A stretch of DNA of 64,000 bases, taken from NCBI RefSeq assembly GCF_001274935.1, contig NZ_LILC01000037.1:309024-373023 (forward strand), in the 5' to 3' direction. This DNA comes from Priestia koreensis. GTDB taxonomy: Bacteria; Bacillota; Bacilli; Bacillales; Bacillaceae_H. The position numbers and the translations under genes were made by a program. Below the pieces are notes generated by a model. It searched no databases, was not told the DNA's origin, and was given only the letters and a program-made list of their open reading frames with translations. This document shows positions 34,357 to 42,674 of the stretch, piece by piece. Position 1 is the stretch's first letter; every line of letters starts with the position of its first letter.

Positions 34357-36429
34357 TTAGAAGGTAAATCTATTAATCGCTTGCTGGAGATTTTGTGACA
34401 TTGTGCTGAGAGAATCCGCTACCGCAGCAATTTCCTCCATTGAAGCACTTTGCTCTTCAGCTGATGAAGCAAGCTGATGGGTATTTCCAGATGCTTGTTC
34501 AGAAATTCCCTTCATTTCATTCATATTTTCAACCATTATCAACGATTGTTGACTGGTATCTGCGACTACCTCCGAAACTTGTTCCGATTGTGCTTGAACT
34601 TCAATCATAATATCTGCCAGCGCTTTGAAAGACTCTCCGCTTATCTTCACATTTGCCAATCCGTCTGTCATTGCTGAGGTGCTATCGTTCATTGACTGAA
34701 CAGCTCGTTTTGTTTCAGACTGAATATGCTGAATGAGCTCTCGAATTTCCTCCGCAGCTTTTCCCGATTGTTCTGCTAGCTTTCTCACTTCACTTGCTAC
34801 AACCGCAAACCCTTTTCCATGCTCTCCTGCACGAGCGGCTTCAATGGCAGCATTTAGTGACAGCAAATTCGTTTGATCCGAAATTTGCGTAATAAACGTT
34901 ACAATTTGATCAATCTCTTTTGATTTTTTACCTAGGAAATTAACCACCTCTTGAGCAGATAAAATCTTCTCCTGAACATGATTCATCTTATCGACGGTTT
35001 CGAACACAATTTTATTTCCAGATTGGGCACTTTCATTTCCCTTTTCAATTAGCTGAGATACTTGCTTCATAGATTGTGAAGCTTCGTTCATTCCCGTCGA
35101 AACGCGACCAACAATTTCAGTCGCCTCCTGTGCACTTGATACCTGTCTCTCCCCACCCGTTGCTAGTTCTTGGGTAGAACGAGCAATTTGTTCCGTTGCA
35201 CGGCTATTCTCCTCTGCGCTCGCCGTTAGCTCTTCTGAAGTAGCCGCCACCTGCTCAGAGCTTTGACGAATATCAGTAAAAATAACGGCCAGCTGATCAA
35301 CCATTCCATTTAGTGACTTACCTAGCTGTCCTACTTCGTCATTATTAAGATACTTTGCATCAATCTTTGCACGCAAATTTCCATCTGCAATCTCTTTTAC
35401 TACTTGTACTGCATGTTCAATAGGCTTTGTTGCGCTTCGTACAACTAGTACAACAACGAGAATGACAACTAGTAGCGTAACGACGATCATAATAAGAGAA
35501 GCATTTTGAATATCATAATAGTCCTTTAAAATAACGGATTTCGGAACAACTAGTTCAAATGTCCAATACGTATTATCTAGTCCTGTAGTCGAGATTGGTT
35601 GATAAATATGAATGTATTTATCATCATTCTCTTTCAATACTTTTCCTTTATTTAATTGATCACGGATCTTTTTTGATTCGACAAGTTTTAAATTTTTCTT
35701 CTCGTTTTCACTGTTTTCTACATAATGACCATTACTAGAGATTAAATTAGAATGGCCCCCAAGTGGCTTAATGCCTTCAATAAAGTCCTGTAACGAATTT
35801 AGTGCAAAATCGGCTCCGAGAATGCCGAGAAATTGCCCTTTATCGTCCAAAATAGGAACAATTAACGAAGTCATCGTTACACCATCATAGTCATACGGAT
35901 CTAGCAACAGCGGTTTCTTTGTGTCTTTCGGAACTAAATACCAGTCCCCTTCTCCTTCTTTGTCATAATTATGAAGGGGAGTAACCGTGATTTTATCTCC
36001 TGATCGTACAACGTAAGGAAGCAAACGCCCCGTAGAATCATATCCCTCTTTATTTACGTACTGCTTGTCCTTTCCATCAAAGGCATTTGGTTCCCATATC
36101 GTATAGAGTCCCAAAAGCTGAGGCGTTGACTTTAATTTTGCCTCTAACAAAGCTATAACTTGTTCCCTGCTTAGCTGATTGTCTTGCCTTAACGTATTAA
36201 TGGTTACATTGAGATTATCTAGCGTTTGCTTACCCGAATCTAGGAGCTGTTGCACTTTACCTGAATTCACAACAGCCTCCTGCTCAGCAAAAGCTTGTCC
36301 TTTCCCTAAGTTTCCTTTATATGTTAGCTGAAGCTCATATGCTACAGCTATTCCAAAGGAAATAAGCATTAGTAAGCTAATTAGTAAACTCATTCGTCGA
36401 GCCAGCTTTAGATTTTTAAACCAGTTCAT
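34357..36429 (-). CDS. Methyl-accepting chemotaxis protein with dCache sensor
   Basis: A 690-residue transmembrane receptor. TM1 is at about 10-30, an extracytoplasmic double-Cache sensor spans about 35-310 (YTIWEPNAFDGKDKQY; MTSLIVPILDDKGQFLGILGAD), TM2 is at about 312-335, HAMP is at about 336-390, and the cytoplasmic coiled-coil has the conserved tip NLLSLNAAIEAARAGE. No C-terminal CheR-binding pentapeptide is present. dCache receptors bind amino acids, organic acids or other small molecules; the ligand cannot be read. It is a single gene with its own terminator. It is similar in plan to B. subtilis McpA/B/C and TlpA. Confidence 0.95.
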   Translation of the reverse strand: MNWFKNLKLARRMSLLISLLMLISFGIAVAYELQLTYKGNLGKGQAFAEQEAVVNSGKVQQLLDSGKQTLDNLNVTINTLRQDNQLSREQVIALLEAKLKSTPQLLGLYTIWEPNAFDGKDKQYVNKEGYDSTGRLLPYVVRSGDKITVTPLHNYDKEGEGDWYLVPKDTKKPLLLDPYDYDGVTMTSLIVPILDDKGQFLGILGADFALNSLQDFIEGIKPLGGHSNLISSNGHYVENSENEKKNLKLVESKKIRDQLNKGKVLKENDDKYIHIYQPISTTGLDNTYWTFELVVPKSVILKDYYDIQNASLIMIVVTLLVVILVVVLVVRSATKPIEHAVQVVKEIADGNLRAKIDAKYLNNDEVGQLGKSLNGMVDQLAVIFTDIRQSSEQVAATSEELTASAEENSRATEQIARSTQELATGGERQVSSAQEATEIVGRVSTGMNEASQSMKQVSQLIEKGNESAQSGNKIVFETVDKMNHVQEKILSAQEVVNFLGKKSKEIDQIVTFITQISDQTNLLSLNAAIEAARAGEHGKGFAVVASEVRKLAEQSGKAAEEIRELIQHIQSETKRAVQSMNDSTSAMTDGLANVKISGESFKALADIMIEVQAQSEQVSEVVADTSQQSLIMVENMNEMKGISEQASGNTHQLASSAEEQSASMEEIAAVADSLSTMSQNLQQAINRFTF

Positions 36430-36601
36430 CTTGTTCCTCCGTTAGTTATTAAGTTAAGTATTTACTAGATATATCGTATCTTTTTTTCAAAAATTCAATG
36501 TTCTGGAAGGTCAGATGAAAAATATTTTTCATTTGGCAGGGTCTCTAGGTTATTTTTTGAAAATTAATGGGAATATAGCCTTTAAATAAGGAGGGGGTAA
36601 T

Positions 36602-38062
36602 ATGGAACGTAATCACACGATGATACAGTTCTTTGAATGGCATATTGAAGCAGATGGAGAGCACTGGAACCACCTAAAAGAGTGGGCACCTGAATTAAAG
36701 AAGCGAGGAATTGATTCGGTGTGGATTCCCCCCATCACAAAGGCAGAATCTCCGCAAGATACTGGATATGCTGTCTACGATTTATACGATTTGGGTGAAT
36801 TTGATCAAAAAGGAGAACGACGAACCAAATACGGAACAAAAGAAGAGCTAGAGGAAGCCATTAAAGCCTGTCATGATCATGGAATTAACGTGTATGTGGA
36901 TGTAGTAATGAATCATAAGGCCGCTGCCGATGAAACCGAAACATTTCAAGTCATTGAAGTAGATCCTAACGACCGAGAAACGGAAATTTCCGAACCGTTT
37001 GATATAGAGGGCTGGACGAAATTTACCTTCCCGAACCGAGAACAGAAGTATTCTTCTTTCACTTGGAATTTTAATCACTTTAACGGAACAGACTTTGATC
37101 AGAAGACAGGAAAAAAAGGCGTGTTTCGCATTTTAGGGGAAAACAAATCATGGAATAACCGTGTGGATGACGAATTTGGAAACTATGATTATTTGATGTT
37201 TGCGAACATCGATTACTCACACCCAGAAGTCAAAGAAGAAATGATTAAATGGGGAAAATGGCTACAGGAAACGCTTGGGTGCGACGGATACAGATTAGAT
37301 GCGATCAAACATATCGATCACCGCTTTGTGGAATCATTTGTGAAGGAAGTAACAGACACAGCTAACCGCCCTTTTTATATATTCGGTGAATTTTGGAACA
37401 ACGATTTGCAGGCTTGTGAGGAATTCTTAAATAACGTCGATTATCAGCTCGATTTATTTGATGTGATGCTCCACTACAATCTTCATGAGGCCTCTAAAAT
37501 GGGACGAGATTTTGATTTAACGACTATATTCAATGATACACTCGTCCAAACGAATCCTCTCCAAGCCGTTACGTTTGTGGATAACCATGATTCACAGCCA
37601 AATGAATCCCTAGAATCGTGGATAGACGACTGGTTTAAGCAAAGCGCGTATGCCCTCATTTTACTTCGTGCTGACGGCTATCCTTGCCTATTTTACGGAG
37701 ATTACTTAGGCATTAACGGGGACGAGCCGATAGAAGGAAAGAAAGAAGCCATCGATCCTCTGCTTTATGCTCGCTACGAGAAAGCATACGGCGAGCAGCA
37801 TGATTACTTTGATCATCCAAACACAATCGGCTGGGTTCGCCGAGGAATCGATGAGATATCAGGCTCAGGGTGTGCAGTCATTCTATCGAATGGTGAAAAC
37901 GGTGAGAAAAGAATGTTGGTTGGGGAAAATCGTGCAGGGGAAGAATGGAAGGATCTTACCGGTAATCGAGAGGATACGATTACAATTGAAGAAGACGGCT
38001 TCGCTACGTTTCCAGTAAACGGTGGAAGTGTTTCCGTTTGGGCTCTCCCTACAGAAGAATAA
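36602..38062 (+). CDS. Cytosolic alpha-amylase, GH13 family
   Basis: A 486-residue GH13 enzyme. All four catalytic-region motifs are visible: DVVMNH (region I), GYRLDAIKH with the nucleophile Asp (II), FGEFW with the acid/base Glu (III) and FVDNHDSQ with the transition-state Asp (IV). Residues ~1-390 form the barrel and the last ~90 the C-terminal beta domain. The liquefying-amylase beginning HTMIQFFEWHIEADGEHW and the absence of any signal peptide mark the intracellular GH13_5 group, which may degrade imported maltodextrins or glycogen. A strong AAGGAGGGGG precedes the ATG. It is a single gene, with no transporter beside it. Confidence 0.92.
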   Translation: MERNHTMIQFFEWHIEADGEHWNHLKEWAPELKKRGIDSVWIPPITKAESPQDTGYAVYDLYDLGEFDQKGERRTKYGTKEELEEAIKACHDHGINVYVDVVMNHKAAADETETFQVIEVDPNDRETEISEPFDIEGWTKFTFPNREQKYSSFTWNFNHFNGTDFDQKTGKKGVFRILGENKSWNNRVDDEFGNYDYLMFANIDYSHPEVKEEMIKWGKWLQETLGCDGYRLDAIKHIDHRFVESFVKEVTDTANRPFYIFGEFWNNDLQACEEFLNNVDYQLDLFDVMLHYNLHEASKMGRDFDLTTIFNDTLVQTNPLQAVTFVDNHDSQPNESLESWIDDWFKQSAYALILLRADGYPCLFYGDYLGINGDEPIEGKKEAIDPLLYARYEKAYGEQHDYFDHPNTIGWVRRGIDEISGSGCAVILSNGENGEKRMLVGENRAGEEWKDLTGNREDTITIEEDGFATFPVNGGSVSVWALPTEE

Positions 38063-38088
38063 GAGGCTGACAAATAACAGTCAGCCTC
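38063..38088. terminator. Hairpin between convergent amylase and nei genes
   Basis: A perfect 9-bp stem GAGGCTGAC / GTCAGCCTC with an 8-nt loop starts right after the amylase stop and includes the nei stop. No good T run follows on either strand, so it may be a weak terminator. Confidence 0.55.
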
Positions 38089-38908
38089 GCTTCGGTTGGC
38101 ACGTTGGACAATAGTAGCATCTTCTTGAAGCAGCAACGATTTTAATGATTTCAGTTCCATCTATGCGGCAGGCTTGACCTTCTCGATTAAATACCCAATG
38201 TCGATACTTGGCACGAGTAAGACCTTTTTCTTTTAACTTATTCGCAAGGGCCACATCATTGGTAATCCCACCTGTCTCATATGAACGCTTTGTTAATTCA
38301 ATAATCGCGCTTGCTGCTTTTTGAAGCTGTTCTTCTGTACAATCTACCGGACGGAGGTCTGGATGAATCCCAGCCACAAATAAAATTTCGCTGCGCAAGT
38401 AGTTTCCAATTCCCGCTACAAATGCTTGATCCAATAAAAGAGATGTCCACTTTCTCTTATAAAAGCGCTTTGATTTCATTCTCTCAAGCAACTGCAACGT
38501 GGTTACATCTTCACTTAAAATATCAGGTCCTACTTTTGAAATAAAGGGATGAGCATCTACCTCTTCATCACGCAGCACCTCGATATCTGATGCGCTATAA
38601 AGTAACGCTGACTTCTTTTCATTATGAATCGCGAGCCTTAGCTGGCGATTTGTTTTTGGATAATGATAAGCTGATCGTACATACCATTTCCCATACAGCT
38701 GGTTATGAGAATAAATCGTATAACCATTATCAAATCGAATCAACATTGCTTTCCCCTTCGTATCGACACGTTTTACATGAGCTCCTGCAAACATCTCCTC
38801 GTATTCTTGAAGATGTGGAAAGGCAAAAGATAATTCGTGAACTGGAAACGAAACAAGTGCTTTTTCAACCTGGTCGGCTGCTCGTCTAATTTCAGGACCT
38901 TCTGGCAT
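38081..38908 (-). CDS. nei: Fpg/Nei family DNA glycosylase, endonuclease VIII-like
   Basis: A 275-residue DNA repair glycosylase/AP lyase. The mature N-terminus PEGPEIRRAAD supplies the catalytic Pro and Glu; the H2TH region contains VAGIGNYLRSEILF; the C-terminal zinc finger is CRIDG-N8-SRRCYYCPTC. Nei removes oxidised pyrimidines. The PEGPEIRRA beginning favours Nei over MutM, which usually begins PELPEVET. AAAGGAAG precedes the ATG. It converges on the amylase gene and is not in an operon. Confidence 0.92.
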   Translation of the reverse strand: MPEGPEIRRAADQVEKALVSFPVHELSFAFPHLQEYEEMFAGAHVKRVDTKGKAMLIRFDNGYTIYSHNQLYGKWYVRSAYHYPKTNRQLRLAIHNEKKSALLYSASDIEVLRDEEVDAHPFISKVGPDILSEDVTTLQLLERMKSKRFYKRKWTSLLLDQAFVAGIGNYLRSEILFVAGIHPDLRPVDCTEEQLQKAASAIIELTKRSYETGGITNDVALANKLKEKGLTRAKYRHWVFNREGQACRIDGTEIIKIVAASRRCYYCPTCQPKRG

Positions 38909-39010
38909 AGTTAACTTCCTTTCTTCATATGAACATAGTAGTTCAACATTTTTACAATGTATTTATCTTAGTATAGAAAGTCAAATTCCTTAAAGGAGTT
39001 GCATTGTCCA

Positions 39011-39700
39011 ATGTGCTATTTTGTTTCATATATTCCCATTTATTATGTGAACACAACTACGAGCACAAACGGTTCTGCTCGTTCAAGCTGGCTTTGCCCC
39101 TGCCATTCCTTTTTATCTACGGCATCTTTCACAAAACCAATTCTTCCTTCTATTATTCCCCCTTCACATCGAAACAAAATCAGTAAAAAGATTCAAACAA
39201 AGCTACACCTATTGTGGACAGGACAAATGGCTTGGACACGAATGGTCATGATCAGTATCGCTTTTGACCTTCCTGATGAGTCTCTCACAGCAACAAGACT
39301 GTTCCGGAATGCTCTTGATATGGGCTCTTTATTTGCAGAATACTGCGGAAAGGAAAAAGGTGATCAATTGACTAAGCTTCTTCAAAAGCACCTTCAAATG
39401 ATGATTGAACTAGTAAGATCATCAAAAGAGAATGCCGCAGAAGCTGAAAAAATTGAGCACGACTGGTTTTTAAACGCCCATCACCTTGCTGACTTCCTTT
39501 ATGAAATTCATCCTTATCAACCAAATGAATCGTTTCAACAGATTTTTGCACACTATTTAACCCTTCTTAAAACAGCGTCCGTCTTTATCTTAAGCGGTCA
39601 CTTTTATTCAAGCATTACCATCTATGACCAGATTGAAGAACAAGCTCTCAAAATATCCTCGCTCTTTTATAAAATTCTTCTATACACCAACAAGAATTAG
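39011..39700 (+). CDS. Hypothetical helical protein with uncertain N-terminus
   Basis: From about residue 66 the protein reads as a well-behaved helical domain (LLWTGQMAWTRMVMISIAFD, then RLFRNALDMGSLFAEYCG, and YDQIEEQALKISSLF at the end). I recall this LLWTGHxxWTR pattern from a small Bacillus family of unknown function. The first ~60 residues look unlike protein from this genome: Ser/Thr/Pro-rich, with several Cys. An overlapping frame at about 39004-39186 is more hydrophobic and better placed relative to AAAGGAG, so the N-terminal part may be frameshifted or the real start may lie near 39190-39230. The start given follows AAAGGAG by 12 nt and is only a guess. No function is proposed. Confidence 0.55.
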   Translation: MCYFVSYIPIYYVNTTTSTNGSARSSWLCPCHSFLSTASFTKPILPSIIPPSHRNKISKKIQTKLHLLWTGQMAWTRMVMISIAFDLPDESLTATRLFRNALDMGSLFAEYCGKEKGDQLTKLLQKHLQMMIELVRSSKENAAEAEKIEHDWFLNAHHLADFLYEIHPYQPNESFQQIFAHYLTLLKTASVFILSGHFYSSITIYDQIEEQALKISSLFYKILLYTNKN

Positions 39701-39797
39701 AATATTAAAATTTTTTAACCTATTCATAAACACCAAACGTGTTGTTGCTCTTTTTGCGTGATAAAATGGTAGTAAATGATCAAAAGGAGTGGAACAT

Positions 39798-41030
39798 ATG
39801 AAAGACGAACTAATTAAACGCCTGTCAACCTACGTACAGGTTGATACACAGTCAGATAGTGAAAGCGAGACTTGCCCGTCTACACCTGGACAATTAACTC
39901 TTGCCAATATGCTTGTAGAAGAATTGAAAGAAATTGGGATGCACGAAGTGACGATTGATGACAATGGCTACGTGATGGCAACTTTACCTTCTAATACAGA
40001 AAAAGACGTTCCAACGATCGGATTTTTAGCTCATGTTGATACAGCGACTGATTTCACCGGGAAAAATGTGAAGCCTCAGGTTATTGAAAATTACGACGGG
40101 AGCGATATTGTATTAAACGAAGATTTACGTATTGTCCTTTCACCAAACGATTTTCCTAATCTACATAACTACAAAGGCCATACCCTAATTACAACCGATG
40201 GCACAACGCTATTAGGTGCTGATAACAAGGCCGGCATTACAGAAATCATGACGGCGATGGCTTATTTAATTAAGCATCCTGAAATCAAGCATGGGAAGGT
40301 TCGCGTTGCGTTCACACCAGATGAAGAGATCGGGCGTGGGCCTCATAAGTTTGATGTACAAGCCTTTGGTGCAAAATTTGCTTACACAGTCGATGGTGGC
40401 CCATTAGGTGAATTAGAATATGAAAGCTTTAACGCTGCAGGCGCTACGCTAGTAGTAAAAGGGAAAAACATTCATCCAGGTACGGCAAAAGGGAAAATGA
40501 TTAACTCCACAAAAATTGCGATGGAATTTAATCAAAAGCTACCAGTCGAAGAAGCACCCGAATCGACTGAAGGCTACGAAGGCTTTTATCATTTGCTTTC
40601 CATGAGTGGCGATGTCGAAGAAACGAAGCTTCAATATATCATTCGTGACTTTGACAAAAATCAGTTTGCGGCGCGCAAAGAAGTGATGCAAAAAGCAGCG
40701 CAAGAACTTCAAGAAGTGTATGGAGAAGAACGTGTTACATTAGAAATCAAAGATCAATATTTCAACATGAAAGAAAAGATCGAACCTGTAAAAGAAATCG
40801 TAGATATTGCCTACAAGGCGATGAAAAACCTAGAGATTGAACCTAAAATCTCGCCAATCCGTGGTGGAACAGATGGTTCACAGCTTTCTTACATGGGGTT
40901 ACCAACGCCTAATATCTTTACCGGCGGCGAAAACTTCCACGGACGCTACGAATATGCTTCTGTTGATACGATGTTAAAAGCAACGAACGTAATTGTAGAA
41001 ATCGCAAAATTATTTGAAGAACAAGCATAA
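39798..41030 (+). CDS. pepT: Peptidase T (tripeptide aminopeptidase)
   Basis: A 410-residue M20 zinc dipeptidase-fold enzyme that removes N-terminal residues from tripeptides. Metal-ligand motifs are FLAHVDTATD (His and catalytic Asp), LLGADNKAGI (bridging Asp), TPDEEIGRGP (catalytic Glu-Glu) and YTVDGGPLGE; HPGTAKGKMINS is the typical PepT dimerisation region. The start at 39798 is chosen because AAAAGGAG lies about 8 nt upstream, giving the usual family length. It is cytosolic and single, with its own terminator. Confidence 0.95.
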   Translation: MKDELIKRLSTYVQVDTQSDSESETCPSTPGQLTLANMLVEELKEIGMHEVTIDDNGYVMATLPSNTEKDVPTIGFLAHVDTATDFTGKNVKPQVIENYDGSDIVLNEDLRIVLSPNDFPNLHNYKGHTLITTDGTTLLGADNKAGITEIMTAMAYLIKHPEIKHGKVRVAFTPDEEIGRGPHKFDVQAFGAKFAYTVDGGPLGELEYESFNAAGATLVVKGKNIHPGTAKGKMINSTKIAMEFNQKLPVEEAPESTEGYEGFYHLLSMSGDVEETKLQYIIRDFDKNQFAARKEVMQKAAQELQEVYGEERVTLEIKDQYFNMKEKIEPVKEIVDIAYKAMKNLEIEPKISPIRGGTDGSQLSYMGLPTPNIFTGGENFHGRYEYASVDTMLKATNVIVEIAKLFEEQA

Positions 41031-41033
41031 TAC

Positions 41034-41069
41034 GAAGAAATAAGCTAGCAGACGCTAGCTTATTTCTTC
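41034..41069 (+). terminator. Terminator of pepT
   Basis: A perfect 16-bp inverted repeat (GAAGAAATAAGCTAGC and its complement) with a 4-nt AGAC loop lies directly after the stop. The T-rich arm ends TTATTTCTTC. Confidence 0.85.
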
Positions 41070-41095
41070 TATACATACTATTGGGGGTCTACACG

Positions 41096-42037
41096 ATGAT
41101 TAACATTGGAATTATAGGTTTAGGTGCTATTGGGCAACGCTTAGTAAACGGATTTTTGCAACACCCTTCTATTACGATTGTAGCCATCTGTGATCAAAAC
41201 GCGGAGCGCTTGCTTTCGACTAAGCAACAGCTTGAGAATGTACAAGCTTTTCAGTCTCATAAAGAGATGTTAGAGTCACTGGACTTAGATCTCGTATACG
41301 TAGCGGTTCCTCCTAAGTATCATCATGCTATTGCCTTAGATGTAATAAGCAAAGGAATTCATATTCTATGCGAAAAGCCTCTAGCCAATTCAATTGAAGA
41401 AGCACGTGATTTGTATGAACGCGCACATGAAAAAGGAATCATTCATGCAATGAACTTCCCGTTAAATTACAGCGCAGGAAGCAACACCTTCGCACAACTT
41501 ATTCAAGATGGTTTTGTCGGAGATGTGAGACGTGTAGAAGTAAAATTGCGCTTTCCTCAGTGGCCAAGACCTTGGCAACAAAATGAATGGATTGCAAGCC
41601 GTGAACAAGGAGGATTTGTTTTAGAAGTAGGCGTACACTACATTCAGCAAATTCAGCGCATCTTTGGTAACGTCAATGTGATGAACGTGGATACACAATA
41701 CCCCGAAGATCCGACAGCAAGTGAGCGCGGCATTCTTGCTCATCTACAGCTTGAGGACGAAACGCCACTTATCGTGGACGGATTAAGCCATATTGCGGGT
41801 GAGGAGGAAATTCGCTTTACAGCATATGGAACAGAAGGCACCCTCTCGCTTCTGAACTGGGCAGACCTTGAAGGCGGAAAAATTGGTAGTCCGATTACAA
41901 CGATCGAACCGAACGAGAAACTGACAAGTTCACTTGCTGATCATTTAGTAGCTGCAATCGAAGGTAAAGAAGCAACGTTGATTGATTTTAAAGCAGGCTA
42001 TGACGCGCAGATTGTTTTAGAGAAATTACGCGCATAA
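41096..42037 (+). CDS. Gfo/Idh/MocA family oxidoreductase
   Basis: A 313-residue NAD(P)-dependent oxidoreductase. The Rossmann motif is GIIGLGAIGQR at the N-terminus, and the signature ILCEKPLANSIEEAR near residue 93 carries the conserved Lys of the E-K-P motif. The family acts on sugars, inositol and related compounds; the C-terminal domain includes GVHYIQQIQRIFG with the catalytic His. The start at 41096 has TTGGGGGTC upstream. Nearby genes give no clue to the substrate. It ends eight bases before a degenerate IS element. Confidence 0.87.
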   Translation: MINIGIIGLGAIGQRLVNGFLQHPSITIVAICDQNAERLLSTKQQLENVQAFQSHKEMLESLDLDLVYVAVPPKYHHAIALDVISKGIHILCEKPLANSIEEARDLYERAHEKGIIHAMNFPLNYSAGSNTFAQLIQDGFVGDVRRVEVKLRFPQWPRPWQQNEWIASREQGGFVLEVGVHYIQQIQRIFGNVNVMNVDTQYPEDPTASERGILAHLQLEDETPLIVDGLSHIAGEEEIRFTAYGTEGTLSLLNWADLEGGKIGSPITTIEPNEKLTSSLADHLVAAIEGKEATLIDFKAGYDAQIVLEKLRA

Positions 42038-42110
42038 CAGAAAAGAGAGTCAGAATTCGAGAGTCCACTGAAAAACTTCGGATTTTTAGATGATCAGTAG
42101 AAGATAAGAC

Positions 42111-42152
42111 AAAAAAGCTGGATCTATTCCATAAAATAGAATAGATCCAGCT
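42111..42152 (-). terminator. Terminator of the relic transposase gene
   Basis: A perfect 14-bp stem (AGCTGGATCTATTC at 42116-42129, complement at 42139-42152) with a 9-nt loop is followed by T6 on the minus strand. It overlaps the relic's stop codon and may now also serve the Gfo gene. Confidence 0.8.
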
Positions 42153-42340
42153 TTTTCTTCATTCTTTTTAGGGTGATGGTGCAAATGGTCCCTGTCCCTT
42201 GCATTTCCATGCCAACGAGACCTATATCTATGCTTTAATTCGCTATTCTTTCCTTCAATTTTAGACCGTTCTTCGGATTTCTCCTTAAAGTATGCCCCTC
42301 TTTGAAAAGGTGCGTGTTCAGTATGTTCCATTGCCTTCAA
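42124..42340 (-). pseudogene. Transposase relic, IS1182-family C-terminal end
   Basis: On the minus strand an open stretch contains EERSKIEGKNSELKHRY, matching the ERxKIEAKNSELKH segment near the end of IS1182-family DDE transposases. Straight after it a frameshift is needed to continue as GLVGMEMQGTGTICTITLKR, matching the family's GLxGMxxQGAxTIFxxNLKR ending, before a TAG at 42124. The start of the gene is missing and the frame is broken, so this is a dead fragment. Confidence 0.75.
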
Positions 42341-42398
42341 TTAAACGGAATCATTGGAAGCATCCTTTTGAATAAACAGAGTTTTTTTATTATCAAGC

Positions 42399-42440
42399 AA
42401 AAAACGGCCAAGTTCCTTTCAAAATGGGAACTTGGCCGTT
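42399..42440 (-). terminator. Strong hairpin inside the IS remnant
   Basis: A perfect 14-bp stem (AACGGCCAAGTTCC at 42403-42416, complement at 42427-42440) with a 10-nt loop is followed on the minus strand by T6. No gene now ends here on the minus strand before it other than dbpA, about 235 nt away. Confidence 0.7.
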
Positions 42441-42450
42441 CTATCTGATG

Positions 42451-42580
42451 CAGTCGCTCTAGGTTGTTTGGAACGGAAGATGCGAGACTCCTGCGGGATT
42501 AGCGTGACAGGTGAGACCCCGCAGAGCAACGAGGAGGCTCACCGCACGCCCCGCGGAAAGCGAAGCGACCTAGAGTGGAA
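42451..42580. repeat. GC-rich structured segment, Bacillus dispersed-repeat type
   Basis: A ~130-bp GC-rich block is closed by CTCTAGGT (42457-42464) and ACCTAGAG (42568-42575). Inside, CTGCGGG (42491-42497) can pair with CCCGCAG (42518-42524), while GGTGAG (42510-42515) can pair with CTCACC (42538-42543). The A-B-A'-B' order is that of an H-type pseudoknot or of two alternative hairpins. I recall near-identical blocks (GCGAGACTCCTGCGGG ... GCCCCGCGGAAAGCG) recurring in Bacillus intergenic DNA. Function is unknown. Confidence 0.6.
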
Positions 42581-42674
42581 ATCAACCCACTCCGTTATGA
42601 ACGCAATCACTTAAGGACTTTTTCAGTTGCCTCGAAATTCGACTCTCCTTTTTCATGGTCAGAAACCGTGCACT

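Larger units (their letters stand above)
42045..42647. mobile_element. Decayed IS1182-type element with terminal inverted repeats
   Basis: The ends are imperfect inverted repeats: left 42045-42075 begins GAGAGTC, includes ATTCGAG and ends ACTGAAAAA; right 42619-42647, read on the other strand, begins GAGAGTC, includes TTTCGAG and ends ACTGAAAAA. Inside are a transposase C-terminal relic and non-coding structured DNA. At ~600 bp it is about a third of a full IS1182-family element, so most of the transposase is lost. A target-site duplication is not evident. The boundary is moderately certain. Confidence 0.55.
42038..42674. other. Gene-free region between convergent genes, filled by an IS remnant
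   Basis: This 637-bp gap between the Gfo gene and dbpA holds no intact gene. It contains a mobile-element remnant with terminal inverted repeats, a transposase relic, two strong hairpins and a GC-rich structured segment, each listed separately. Confidence 0.7.

Noticed and set aside
42124..42340. An intact 84-residue small protein
   Set aside because: It contains a transposase C-terminal motif and needs a frameshift to continue matching the family, so it is a fragment.
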